A stretch of DNA of 64,000 nt from Numida meleagris (GCF_002078875.1 NC_034415.1:26189413-26253412); one strand, 5' to 3'; positions 25,101-37,404 are shown, numbered from the stretch's first letter. A program made the numbers and translations. The notes: a model not told the origin generated them from the sequence alone.

Positions 25101-27392
25101 CCAGCAGGAGAGAAGGTTATACTTGAAAGGGTGCCAAGAGAGAAAAGAAACCTCTTAGGCACTCTCTTTGGCTTTTATCAGGAACAGAGAAGCCTTCCCA
25201 ACTAGAGTTTGCTAAAGTTTCCTGTAGAACGGAAAGAAAAGCAAAACAGTCAGGGTAGTTGTTGGAAAAGGCCTGGTTTGGCCAAACCTCACAGGACTGC
25301 TAGTGAGTGTGTTAGCTTCTCCATGGTAAGTAGTCTTCTCTGTAAAGGCACAATGGTTTTTTAGTGTGATCCATTTGAGCAATTAAGCATGCAAAGTGCT
25401 CGTAAAACATCAGAGTGGGGGGGAAGAAATTTTTTTCAAAAATGAAAAACAGATTTGGGAGTGAGATGCATTTCCATAAGCTGCTCTGCCCTTGCTCTCC
25501 CTGTACGGGGGCACAGCAATAAGACTTCAAGCTCCTAGATGCAGTCTTAGTCTTATCTGCTTTATTTCCTGCACTACCAAGTGACGTGACCTACGTATCT
25601 CACCTTTTCTTCCCATCTTGGTATCGCTGCAGCAGACTGAAACACTGGCAAGGGAAAGAATTCCCAAGGGAGCTGCAGAAGCAGAATTCTACAAATTGGA
25701 TGACACTAAATACGTAGGTTGGTACTAAACTCATCTTTCACTTAACAGTTGTTCTTAGACTAGAAACTAGAAGAAACCTTCTTTGAGGTGTATTAGATGC
25801 CATCACTACATGTTCATCTTAACTTCATTATATTTTAAAGACTACACTTTCACCTAGTAGAAGCTCAAAACATAATGTGTTTATGCAATTTTGCAGTTCT
25901 CAAACTGCTGAGGATAATGATCTAATACAACACCTGCTCAACAAAGCCAGCGGTCACAGGGTACAAGAGGCAGCTCTACAGGGTACAGGAACAGAAAGGA
26001 TGGGATTCTGCTTGGCAGAAGCGTGGTGTAAGGCTAAGAGTTCTTGCTGCCATCAGAAAGCTTTTCTGAATTTAAAAAGCTTTCCATAAACTCTGTTTCC
26101 AGGAGGTATATTGTATGTGACTTTTTTTTTTAAATTATTTTGGATTTTGACAATCCATTTTTTTTTAAACTAGAGAAGTAATATAGAAAAACTTACTGTT
26201 TTCAATTATTTTCAGTACATTACAAGCGTAAAAAGAAATCAACGAAGATGTTGAGGGCTTTATTTTTTATTATTATTTAAAAAAAATGCAGACAGCTAAT
26301 AATCTTATAATAACTTCTGCTATGCATTTTCCAGCTTTTCTTTTTTAGTCACACACCAGCATTTTTATATGGCGCTTTTTGTACTATGAATTTTAATAAA
26401 ACTAGCAAAAGAATTGGGAAAGCAGCTAATTTTTCTATATGCCTCTGGCAAACAGGAAGAATTCAAGAATAAGTTAAGAGATATCTTTCTACTACCGAAA
26501 ATTCATTTTCCATAACAAGACACTGTCATCTTCCTGAGGAGCCTGTAATTCCAAGATAAAGATGAAAAGATGTTGTTTTATCATAATGACAAGTATCTGC
26601 TTCCATATTTATTTTGTGCTCCAACATCACCGTACAGTTTGTATTGTCATGGTACATTGAAGAGTAGGAAAACATTTAGCTCTTTCAATAGCAAGAGAAT
26701 AAAGGATAAAGTACTGAGGGGAAATAGCACAGCACAATCATTTCCAAGTATCCCTAGGAAAATATTTGACCCACATAGAGTGAACAGAGAAGGGAGCTTG
26801 TTTCCTTACTACTGCTTTTTCCATCTTGCACTGCCCAGGCCGTGCATTTTGAATCAATGAGCACCTACACTATCCTTCATCAGACAGTTGGCTGCAAGAA
26901 CAAAACCAGGGTGGAAGCCATAAAACAAAGTGGGGGAACCCCCAAAACCAGGCCAGAAATGAGTTAGCTACTTCCCAGGGTACTGATGTCATGATGCTTG
27001 GTGGGTTTAGGGCCTTGTGGCCACTGGCTCAGCAGCGTTGGCACTAACACAGAATAGCATTTTTGGGTACAGCAAATGCTGCTTTGCACCCTGGAGGAAC
27101 ATGTGGAATTTTGTCAGAAGACAAAACAATAGTGGGCAACTCCTCCTGGTAAATAGATTAATCACTTCCCTGATAAAATGCAGAATGGCTGGCTTGGAAA
27201 TGTATATAACGGTGTAACAGGCAAGCAAGACATGTCAGATAGCATTATGTTAGTGGCTTAACTTCCCCCTTGTTTATAAGCTACACTGAGGTTATCTTTT
27301 CACCTTCTTGTTTAAATAAATTCTGAATGTGTCAGTATCAGTGCCTCTACCACAGATTAATAGAATCAGTCAAAAGGATAGCTGACATTTTT
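22173..27392. other. Unique non-coding sequence
   Basis: No gene recognised. It holds a short (AC)n/(AT)n patch at 24187-24209. A donor-like CCATG|GTAAGTAG at 25325 follows an acceptor-like CCTCACAG, enclosing about 31 nt of unremarkable sequence. The part from 26100 to 26420 is very AT-rich. All frames are short. Confidence 0.5.
24187..24209. repeat. Dinucleotide microsatellite (AC)n then (AT)n
   Basis: A short compound microsatellite, directly visible as ACACACACAC, then AAAT, then ATATATATA. Only about five units of each. Confidence 0.8.
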
Positions 27393-27406
27393 GTTGCCAT
27401 AGAAAC
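27393..27406 (+). promoter_or_regulatory. RFX X-box-like site, one mismatch
   Basis: GTTGCCATAGAAAC fits the RFX-family consensus GTNRCC-NN-RGYAAC at all but one specified position (A instead of a pyrimidine in the second half-site). RFX factors bind such palindromes in ciliary, MHC-II and neural enhancers. The flanking sequence is unique and non-coding. This is a motif match only. Confidence 0.35.
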
Positions 27407-30400
27407 TGGTCATGATGTTACACAGCTTGTCTAGTTCCCATTTGCCATATATCCAGCCAGCTACTGAACACAGTCCCCTTTTGTTTCGCAAGGAATTACA
27501 TTAAAATATTAAAATATAATTCCATCTTAGCTCAGTCCCCATTCTGTAGCAAAGAGGATTATAGAATATTAAGACACATCCTAAGGAAAGTGCAAAGTGT
27601 TGATAATATTGCTGTATAGTTTATGTGCACTCCAGATTAAAAAGAAAAAAAAGAAACAGAAAATACAAGTGAAGTAATTTATCCCAGAGCCCTATAGCCC
27701 AGCTATCCTCTATTCAAGTATCTCCATCAGCTTCAAATAAACAGGCTTTTCCTCACCGAACCTCAAAGTGCATGTACTTCAAATGTGATCCTACACGACA
27801 AAAATAAAAATAAAGAGACATTAGTGAAGATATTTGTTAAAACACCATCAACATTATCCTGCATAATGAGTAACCTTCTCAGTGCTGCTATCGGGCTCCC
27901 TCTCCACAGTGGCATCACAGCCTGGAGAGAAAACCACTCACATAGAATTAAGATGCAAAGTTTCAGCACTTAGTAATACAGTGTATATGTATATTGTGCC
28001 AGAGGGCACTGTACACTTTGAGGAACCACAAAACAACTCAAGCAAGAACAATATCCAAGGACTCCACTGGTCGTGGCCCTCTTCTACTTCTCCAAGAGGC
28101 ACTAATTCCTGTTATTTCAGAGGAGCCCATTTGCTGCCATGGGGATGAAAGTGAGAAATGGATTGCATGCACTTCATTTTCTCCTTTTTTAATAAGCAAG
28201 AAAATCAGAGGGAGAGCTGAAGGAGCTGAACTCCAAGCACCAGGTGCTACACAAACATGCAGCAGCTCCTGCTCCAAAGAGACTTCTTCCAAAGTAGAAC
28301 AACAGCATTTGTGCACCACTCATCACCCAGAAGCATTCAAAAGTTCCAGCTGCTGCAGTTCACAGGCAAATTACACCACTCTTAAAATCCATCCCAGGCA
28401 CTGCGATAATCCCATCCCTGACCCCATCCTTACTAGAAATCACTCTTCACCATTTTGATGGATTTGCACTGTTCAGGTGAGTACATGCCTCCTGTTGCTG
28501 TGGCCAAGGGGTTTCCTGAGCTGCTTTCAGACACTGCAGTGATGAGCACAAGCAGACAAATAAGACCGCACTGAAAACCTTCCCTGTTTTACATACTTTC
28601 AAGCACGGCCACAAAGAGCAGTTTCTCAGGGCTTCCCACGTTCATTGCCATGTGAGAAACTTGTGCAGAATTCCTATTTCACTTCCTATTTCACTTCCCC
28701 CACGAACATGCAAGGAGCTGCTGACAGATGTCAGATATTAAACTAAAATCTTGCCCCAAGCAAAGCACTGGATGTGCAAGCTTACCTATGGCGTGCCATG
28801 GCCTTTGACTCTAAAGATATTCAAGCTCAGCATCAGCCTTTTATTCTCCCTGCAGTTCCTCACTGTGCTATACATGGACACAGCCAGACCTCGCATCTCT
28901 TGCCAGCAGCTTTTGGGGTGACTACAGGGGGTCCAGCAAAGCAGCGCCTGCAAGAAGCCCAGCAAGCTGGGATCCTTCCCCAGCTAACCCATAAGCCAAA
29001 GAGAAGCACATCCCCTTGAGCTGCCCCTCACAGAGAAATGGTGTCAGTTCACCTCAGCCCAGTCTGGAGTTACTCACATTTTATAACTGTTACCCCATGA
29101 TAGCTATCAAGATACTCCTCTTGCATAAATCTGATGAGAGCAGAGTTGGAAGGAAGGATGGGCACTGAGGTTTGCTGAACAATGCAAGCTGCAGAAGAAG
29201 CTGCTTGTTGTCTTGAACTCCCTTGGTTTGACGATCAGGTTAATTTAGCATGCCTGGTTGCATCAGCACGTTGAGTTATGCAATGTAGCAAGCTGTCGCA
29301 CTGTACAAAGCATGACGTATCATCTCACTGATGCATGAAATTAAAAAGATGTGGTTTGCTGGGTCACCCACAGACAAACCAAACTTGGTTTCCAGTCAAT
29401 CCCCTTTTACTTATATTTAAATCTTGAGAGATGAAGGGAAAAATAAAAAAGATCATTTGAATACCTGCTGATGCTCTACTTATGGTAGATAGTGCTACCT
29501 ACGTGAAAGCAGCATGGGCTTCTCGTTGCTGTTTTTGAACCACTGCTGAAGAAGCAGTTTTGATACTTGTTCTTTCCATCTCAGCAAGACAAGCCAGAAA
29601 CTCAGCAGCCCTCATGGGGCACCCCAGGATGGCAGGAGGCTGTTGGAACTGTGACAACTCCATGCTGATCTACACAGCTGCAACGATGGAAGCTCCATAA
29701 CTTGGCCCAGAGTCTGACCAACCTCACAATAAGAAGGTATGCCGTTTAGCTTTCCCCCTTTGCTCATGAAAGCAGGTATTTTAGCACTGCCTGGAGAAAA
29801 GAAGCATTATTAAGTTCATGGTCCAAATGTACGTTCCTGTAGCAACCTACAGCAGGAGGTCAGGGCTCAGCCAAGCAAGCCTCACAGAACAGTGGTATGG
29901 GTATGCTGTTGGAGTCAATATATTAAAAAAAAAAAGCAGCCCACTCTTGGTCACAGCACAAAACATGGCTGCTGCAAGAGGGCATGACCTGGAAATTCAA
30001 TAGCAAAGACAGAAGCAGCTGCCAGAGGTTAAGAAAATTACTGGGGCCTTTGGAATAAGCCTTTTCACCTCTCCTCTAGCTTGGGGAAGATCTCCCACAT
30101 AGCAAGGACAGTCTCCCAGCAAGGCAGAAAAGTAACCAAGCTGTACTCAGCAAATAGAAAAGATTACATGTGCCCTGTCTGTGTACCACATAAAGACAAA
30201 AGCTTGACTCTGCAAGCTCCGCTGCTAGCTTCCTGTGCAGCAGAAGCAGGCTGCAGACTTCAAAAATAGTGTTGCAAGCATGCAGTTGAGGGCAGCGCTG
30301 GATGTGGGGTTTTCATGCACGGTTTCTTTCTCCTTGAAAGAAAGATGAAAGGAGTAAGCAATGGGTTGGAGAGAGCAAAAAAGCTTTCTAGTTCCTTTAG

Positions 30401-30629
30401 TAGGCAAGTCTTGCAATATCAGACTTTGCCCAGTAGAGACAGTTGCCACAGAAGATGCCATAAATTCATGCATTACCTTCCTGGAACGTAAGTTATTCCC
30501 CCTAGGAAGGCAGACAAGAACTAAAACTTACCTTTAAAAATTTATTACTGTAATCATCTTTAAAGAGTTTCCAAACCTGCTGGGTTTTTCTTTGGGACGA
30601 AGGCTATGGGAATGTTGCCCAATGATGAA
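27407..30629. other. Unique non-coding sequence
   Basis: No gene recognised. The longest frame of the window (154 codons, 27994-28458, +) lies here. It overlaps a 93-codon minus-strand frame, has no domain I recognise and no initiation or splice context, so I treat it as chance. A 12-bp tandem duplication (TTCCTATTTCAC, 28671-28694) is present. Confidence 0.55.
28671..28694. repeat. Tandem duplication of a 12-bp unit
   Basis: TTCCTATTTCAC is repeated exactly at 28671-28682 and 28683-28694, followed by a partial third start (TTCC). Confidence 0.85.
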
Positions 30630-30643
30630 GTCACCATGGCAAC
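30630..30643 (+). promoter_or_regulatory. Perfect RFX X-box palindrome
   Basis: GTCACCATGGCAAC matches the full RFX consensus GTNRCC-NN-RGYAAC with the usual two-base spacer, so both half-sites are intact. An extra half-site GTTGCC lies 10 bases upstream (30614-30619), and TGTTGC follows at 30649. The surrounding 30530-30780 sequence is complex and homopolymer-poor, with TTAATTAAAG near 30758, which suits a distal enhancer. Expected binders are RFX1-4. No occupancy or conservation data are available. Confidence 0.5.
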
Positions 30644-33600
30644 AACCTGTTGCTGGCCATAAAAATCAAAACGCTGTCCATCACTGCGGGAACATAAATC
30701 AATAACTGCCAGGGTACCTCAAAAGCCCACACCGTCAGATCACATGTCTGATTTGTTAATTAAAGCCATGTCAGTAGAGTCTGCACTTACAGTGGAAGCC
30801 TGGTTGCTCACCACAGTGACATGGACCCCTGGAAGATCTGAGCCACAGATGTGGCTGCATGGGATTTTAACGGTTTGTGATCCAACATTTGCTGCTGCAC
30901 CATAGAAATTAGATTGTTGCCATCCATTTTTATGTGGAAGAACAGTGGGTCTTTGTATCTAACCACTAATGTCTTGTTGTGAAAGTAACTGAAGCCACCG
31001 AGGATTAAATGAAAAAAAATGCAGCACATGTTACGTACCACAGCTGTTTTCCCATTCTCTTGCAAACCACTGCTCAAACCAGTGCAGCGATCCTTCTCAA
31101 AGCCACGTTCTCTGGGACCAACATCAGGCTGCAATATGTGCACAAACTCCCCATCACATGCATAGAAACCTCATAGCCCTCTGAGAAACATCAAGCTCGT
31201 CCAGAAATGAATCAGAAACCAAGCAGCTTAGACATTCAGGTTATACAGCTTTCTGTGATTTACAGAAAGTAGAAAAGTAAGTAAATGTATGTCCATAGAT
31301 ATCATTTTTCCCTTCAGTAAAGGAAACAGGTCAATCTAAAGAAAACAGAAGATAGAGCGTGACACTTGATGTAGAGTCAAAATCGCATCACTGAGGGCGG
31401 TCACAGGAGATGGCCCCACTCCTGAAATCTCTCCAGGATGAAGTTATATGAGGTCTTCTCCAGCCCCAAAATAGTCCCCAAAAGTAACGGCAATTTGGGC
31501 ACTTGGCATCACCCCTAGGAGAGATGTAGCAAACACCCTTGCTCCCTGAGTCCTCCTAGCAGGTGCTCCACTGATCATCAAGCATTTCCATATCTCAAGT
31601 GGAGCACCAGAGATTAACGAGTACGCAGAAGTCACATCTGCAGCGCAAACATGCAGGAATCATTTGCATGAGTCGTGTATTTATAGCAAGAGGTTTCTAT
31701 TATTAGAAACCCAATTAGGGCCTGAGATTCACGCGCACAATTCTAATCTACTTGAATGAAAGAAGATGCAAGCACCCCAAAGCAGAATTTATCCTCCTGG
31801 ATTCATACAAATACATGCTGGGTCTTCAGCTGGATTCAATTTTCAACACAAAAAGGGAAGAAGAGAAGAACCAGGTTTAATGAGTCCAACACGCAGCTGA
31901 AGAAATTAGTTTGGAAAGTCCCAAACTCCACTGGCGGCAATGAAATTCAGAGAAAAATTATGATGTCTTTGCCGTAACTGATAATCAAGAAAAACAGATT
32001 AATGGCTTTTAGAATAATACAAAGCAATAAAATATGCAGAAACCCATTAATATATCTATTATGCAAAAGGTTGTGAATCATAAGCTTTTGTGTTGTTGAA
32101 ACAGAAACGCTAAGCAAGAAGTCCAGATTTCAATAAAACACCCAAGTAGCATTTAGTGCGATGCAAGAGTTATGATATGATAAAGCACACTCCTGTCTTT
32201 TGAGAAGTTCCTTTATAATAGAACATTTCTCATTTCAGTAACTTAAACCGAGATAAAAAACTCAATCAGACTGAGTACCCACTTTAAGCAAACTTAATAA
32301 AACGTTATTTCAAACAACGCTCGTTCCATTTCCTGCTAATACAAAAGATAGCACTCTGCATGTTGCAGCACTCATTTTCCTTCCTTTTTAACTCAGAATG
32401 ACATTGAATTTTTGCTAATTCTAAATACGGACCTCCAATTCAGCCACTTCACTTCTGCGGTTTCCACACTAATAAATGCATTATGAGAGTTTAGAATGAA
32501 TTACTGGGCAGAGTTTGACTTCCGACTAGGAATCTTATTAAAGCATCGCTTCAGGGAAAGGATTTTAAGGCAGCATGAATTGTTGTGGCAGCTTTTAACC
32601 AATGGTGTGGTAGTCGTCCCCCCCCCCCCCCCCTCTTTTTCCTTTCTCCCATCCAGTTTTAGATTAGGAAAGGGGGATTGAGCAGCTTATGCAAAGTGAA
32701 GGACCCCAACCCCATCCCTGGCTCTCCTAGCATGCAGGGAGAGCTGCCCCAGCCACATTGTTCCCCTCCCAGAGGGGTTTCTTCAGGGCTGAACTTTGCC
32801 ACGCAACCCCATCATTTCACACACGTGAGCGTGCTCTCCCCACAGCGCCGCTCATTCCCTTATTCCCAGCAACCATGCACTGGAAGCAAAACTGCCCCAA
32901 AGGGAACAGCTTTGGCAGACCCCATTTGCCCACTGCAGGTCTGTTTGAGCCATCTCACAGATACCATGGGTATTTGGACAGGAGAACATTGAGAGAAGAA
33001 CTCTTAGGCTTGTCTTTAAATGCTTTGCATGGCCAGATCTTGTATTAAATTGGTTACAGCTTTCACACTAATTGGTGGCATTCCCATCAGGACATCTCCA
33101 CTGCTTGTACATCAGCACATGTAAGCCTGCTTTGTTTTCATTCTTGTTCCCTCTACCAGCAAAAATAAAGGAGGGAATTGCCAGGGCTGCCCCTGGATTT
33201 GCTTTTGTTTTCTCTACAAGCAGTTATTAAACCCATCCTTTCTGTTACACTCCCACCACCTTTGTCTGTACATTAATCAAGTGATCACTAAAACAACTGC
33301 AGTAAAGTTAAACCACACAGCTGAGGAGCACGAGAGCCATTTGATGACATCTACATCCAGCTCCCTGGGGACACCGAACCACCACAGGGCAGCAGTGCAA
33401 AGCAGAAAGGAACAGCACAACTGGAGCCCAGAGAGCAAGATCCCTGCGCTGCAACTCAAGGCCACTACAAACACATGCTCTCCTAAGAAAACATACGATG
33501 AGACCTAATGCATACAGAACAAAAAGAATCTGAAGCTTCAGTAAAGCTGAGTTGTCCAGTTTCAGCAGTTGTAACCCTCATTTGTTACAGGACTTAGATC

Positions 33601-36299
33601 TTCACCTCCCAGCTGTGTGTCTTACTGCAAAGACACCCTCAAACCACCAACAACCCCAGCCCAGCTACAGCACAAGAAAACTATCTGTAATTCCTGGACT
33701 TAACTCCCAACATCCAGAAAACAGCTGAACTGCTGCTGATGTAAATGTTTCCGTTGCAGAGCTGATCCATGCAGGCACGTAATGCAAATACTTCCACAAT
33801 TCCTCCAGATCAACACAATTACACACCTGACCTTGATTCCCAGGACATTTGTATTTCTATATAATTGTACTCTACAAAAGTACATAATTGAAGAGAAACA
33901 TACCTTTTGCCACTGCACTTGCTCCCACTCTCAACATTCAAACTGCTTAATTTGGTCAGAGAGAATGAAAAATGTCTGTTGTCCAAATGCTCCACAACAA
34001 CAGCTCAGTGTTTCTTCTGCCTCACACATCCCAACACAAGCCACCAGCTCTGCAGAAGCACTTGGGAAAGCCCTTCCTCCCTAAAAGCTGCCCCTCCCTC
34101 CCCACTTGAGCTGCCCAGGTGTGGCTGAGCACTTGCAGCTGATGCAAGCCCCTATTCCCCAGGGCACTGCATACTTCCCATAACCAAAACTGACTCCTCA
34201 CCCTGCCCTCCCCTCCCCCAAAAGGTGGGGAAGGCTGGGGGTCGTTACATGCACATGGCTTCTTGCTTTGCTTGCCAAGGACACATGATTGATGGCACCT
34301 GTACCCTTACCCAAGCTTTTCACTATTAACCCTTCAACCAACAAGCAGCCCCCTGAGCTGTGATCCCCTTGGTAGGCAGGGAACCAGGGCTTTGGTCTCA
34401 GAAGACTCCATGAAGGATGCAAGACGGCTTGAGACAACAACCTGGTGACATTTTCCGTAATTTAAATAGGGCTGAATAATTTCAGCAGTAGTAATTTCTT
34501 CAAGGACTTCAGCCCCTTCACTCTCCATAAGCTGCCTTTTAATGAGTCACAATGTTCATAAAGTTACTGTTAACTTTTAATTCACTTTTTTTTTTTTTTC
34601 CGTGTCTGAAAACTCTTCCCAAGCAATTCAGCGCGGTTGAGCCCTATTAATTGGTTTTTGTGCACAAGCAAATTGCACGTTTCTCTTCTGGTTCTCTGAA
34701 AGCTAAAGCAAAACACTGAAAAATAAAGCGAGATTGGGTTTCTCATGTGGTTACTGAAAAATTAACTTCCTGCAGCTCCGTATCTCAGCGGCTGTCCCCA
34801 GCAGCTCCATCTGGCCGCCTTCCTCCCCCCGAGGAGGACGTGGGTGACCCCACAGCCTCCCACCCACCCGCTCCTGCTGTCGCTCATGCAATATGGATAC
34901 ACGGAGACCGCCCTGGAAACATCTTCAAGACAGATTTTCCCTATTATCTCATATAATCTCCCACATGAGTCTGTGCCTAAAGTTCATCCGGGAACATCTG
35001 CACTGTGCCTGATTTCTGACGGTGTGTTTTTGAAGGCTGCCCGGCCTCACTTCTGGGGCTGCAAATGGATGGGGATTCCACTAAACCTGGGGAGAAGCTG
35101 TTCAATTGGTAATTGCCTTCTTTGCTGGAAAGGCCTATGTAGGGCAGCCTGCTGATGTAAGAGAAATAAAAGAAATAAAATCCACATAGAATCCATAGGA
35201 TGCAGAATAAAAATGATTACTTCCAACGCTTGATAAATGTTTTTCCCCCTAAGGAATTTCTAACATGGATATTTAAGGTAGAAGACCTAACATTTATATG
35301 TGAGTGCCTAAGTAGCTAATCCATTTTCCCAGGGAGCTCAACACCCATGGCTCGTGACCGCAAAATCCACTTGGTGCTCCTATAGATCTACAGGCAGATC
35401 TGAATCCCTCAGCTCTGAAACGTGGGGGTCCCTTCTGTCCCAGCGACCTGCCACCTTTGGGGCTGCTCCTGCAGCCATGCTTTTCTGGAGAGGAAAACCT
35501 TTGTCTCTTTGGCATCTCTACACAGACTTGGCATTGAAAACTCCTTGAGGGACACAAGTCATTAAAGGAAAGCTGAAGGCTCCTAAGAGCAAATTAATCT
35601 CTCTATGTATTTTATGTATTCAGTAAGAAAGGAACGTATGCCTGCGCAGCCATGTAGACAGGTTCTAGTGGAAAAAGAAGACAATAATTACTGGTGGAGA
35701 CTCAGATCCATGTGTGCTTGCCCATCTTTCACCTATGTAGCTCCCTAACACCTTCACCTGGGCTGGTCCCACTGAGCATCCATCGGGGAGTCCTCTTGGT
35801 CCAGACCCTTGTAAGCTTCAACCCAATCCATTTGATAAGGAAAGCACAAAATACCCCATTGGTGAGGATTTTGGGACCCTCCTCCTTCTCATCATCTATT
35901 CAAATCCCCTCTACCAGACCTGCTGTATTTAAAAGACTTCAAGAAAAGAGGGAACCTTGATCACCATGATGTGCTTTGGAAGGTGGCAGCTATAAGAACT
36001 GTGCTTCCTAGAGAACAGAAGAGAAGCAGGTTGCTGGGATGGAATGGGATGATTCTTTAAAAACAGGAACAGGCCCTCCCCAGGGCTCCAGCACTTCCTG
36101 TGGGCCATCATTTCATTTTGACCAAGACACAAAATGCCCTAACATGGAGCATCACACCTTGGCACCGACTGATGATTCTGAGTAATCATCACAACTTCTT
36201 CCTACGTGAATATTTTGGTTTCCATTATGTCATACTTTTTTTTAAAGGAGGCTGCAGTTCTGCTCGGTGTCTTGTTGCCTCTGGCACGTATAGAGACTT
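30644..36299. other. Unique non-coding sequence
   Basis: No gene recognised. It includes a C-run of 16 (32618-32633), a T-run of 14 (34586-34599) and a short hairpin at 31562-31608. The stretch 31650-32480 is AT-rich and poor in homopolymers, so it may include regulatory DNA. Frames around 32680-33050 and 34750-35160 are open on several phases because of local GC richness, not because of a visible gene. Confidence 0.5.
32618..32633. repeat. Poly-C run (C16)
   Basis: Sixteen consecutive C residues, followed by TCTTTTTCC. A long G/C homopolymer such as this can form a G-quadruplex or i-motif structure and is prone to length error in assemblies. Confidence 0.85.
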
Positions 36300-36829
36300 T
36301 ATGCCATGGTTCTAATTTGCATTCCCTAATGAATATATGATTAGCAATTGCATTTATAATTAGTAGTTTTGTCATTTAAAGTTCACCAGTTTTGCAGCCA
36401 ATTATTGAATAAAAAGCTGTTTATTATTTTCAATATATTATTACTTTATTATGGCTCATTGCTTTAAAATACTTAGTTTAATCCTTTGCAGGTCCTTAAA
36501 CACAAATATGGCAGCTATTAGCAACCTCTTCAGTCAGGCATAAAATTGTACCCACAGGCCTCATAAACAACAGAGTGCTTTGGAGAGATTAAATCAGTGT
36601 ATACAGCTGCGAGGGAGGCCATTAGGAAATACATTCTCATTCTGGCTTACTGTTATTTTGTTTGCCACTACGCTCTTGTCAAATCTATCAACTACCTGTG
36701 TTCTCCCCTCCATAAATAAGAGATGTCACCTCGCCGGGTCCATCCATCAGAAACATTTCAGTCAACATACAATTACATTCTGCAGTCTCCTGCTAATATA
36801 CTAATTTCTATCATTTGTATTTCAAGCAG
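36300..36829. promoter_or_regulatory. Candidate AT-rich enhancer-like block
   Basis: This block holds a perfect octamer-type POU word ATTTGCAT (36315-36322), then TAATGAATAT, GATTAGCAATTG, CATTTATAATTAG and several TAAT cores within about 60 bases. Further TTATTG/TTTATTA words run to about 36460. It has few homopolymer runs for its AT content. Dense POU and homeodomain words in unique sequence are typical of conserved developmental enhancers, but AT-rich DNA produces such words by chance. Conservation must be checked before giving it a role. Confidence 0.3.
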
Positions 36830-36916
36830 GAAAGGCTGAATGTTGATGAGCGGAGCCGTGCAAAGGCCGGAATGATCCATCTCGTCCACAGCCAGGAGAA
36901 ACACTGCAGCTCTTAG
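36830..36916 (+). CDS. Possible terminal exon, low confidence
   Basis: After an acceptor-like TTTCAAGCAG, a frame of 28 codons (starting ERLNVDERSRAKAGMIHLVH) runs to a TAG stop at 36914-36916. Its third positions are G/C-rich. The pyrimidine tract before the acceptor is only moderate (ATTTCTATCATTTGTATTTC). There is no convincing donor inside, so it would have to be a last coding exon. I do not recognise the peptide. It could equally be part of the non-coding block just upstream. Confidence 0.2.
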   Translation, partial: ERLNVDERSRAKAGMIHLVHSQEKHCSS

Positions 36917-37224
36917 CAAAATCTGCATTTACTGCAGCTTAAGCGTGGGAACAGACATCGTATCTGCAGCACACCTGAACTAGGAAACAAATGGTGTTTG
37001 GCCCAAGTCTGTGATGCAATCCTCTTTACAACACAGAGCAAAAGTTGTACTTCTTGATGTGAAAAGTGCCTGCCTCCCGTTGAGCACAGAAAGGCTTTGC
37101 CCTGGTGGCTTCTCTGCACGGGCACTGTGCGCATCCCAAAATTCCCCCCTGTGCTTTACGGTCATCCTCTGCAGCACTGCCAAAACCGCACTGCAAGACG
37201 TGCGAGAAGAAAAATGCAAGAAGA

Positions 37225-37235
37225 AAAATGGCGGC
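37225..37235 (+). promoter_or_regulatory. YY1-like motif
   Basis: AAAATGGCGGC differs from the YY1 consensus AAGATGGCGGC at one base. It lies in a locally CpG-containing stretch (37080-37260). Motif match only. Confidence 0.25.
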
Positions 37236-37363
37236 TGGGTTAAATGCTTGCTCCACTCCTGCAGCGCCCTGTGGAATTCTCCTCCTTGTCCCATCCTCCA
37301 GGTTTTTTCCCCTGAATCTGTAATCCCCTTGAAATCATCAGATGAGCCGTTTTTCTCTTATAG

Positions 37364-37404
37364 TCCTTATTCAAGACTGCAGAGAGCTCCCTACAGAGCC
37401 CACG
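37364..37404 (+). CDS. Candidate exon (41 nt), gene not identified
   Basis: It is bounded by a strong acceptor (CCGTTTTTCTCTTATAG) and a strong donor (CCACG|GTAAGTGTG). All three frames are open over 41 nt. The frame that leaves one base at the 3' end (PYSRLQRAPYRAH, then G) is the one compatible with the phase-1 candidate exon at 38003, the joined codon being GTT (Val). The implied intron is 598 nt. A strong acceptor plus donor at exon-like spacing is more than chance normally gives, but short pseudo-exons are frequent in introns. Confidence 0.35.

Noticed and set aside
27645..27695. MIR-like GTGAAGTAATTTATCCCAGAG
   Set aside because: The upstream part is A-rich and the downstream part diverges at once. 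Too short to call.
27994..28458. 154-codon open frame on the plus strand, the longest in the window
   Set aside because: It overlaps another plus-strand frame and a 93-codon minus-strand frame. Composition is low-complexity (Ser/Cys-rich) with no known family and no gene context.
31562..31608. Perfect 11-bp inverted repeat GGTGCTCCACT / AGTGGAGCACC with a 25-nt loop, considered as a microRNA hairpin
   Set aside because: The stem does not extend beyond 11 bp, too short for a pre-miRNA. Roughly one such repeat is expected by chance in 64 kb.
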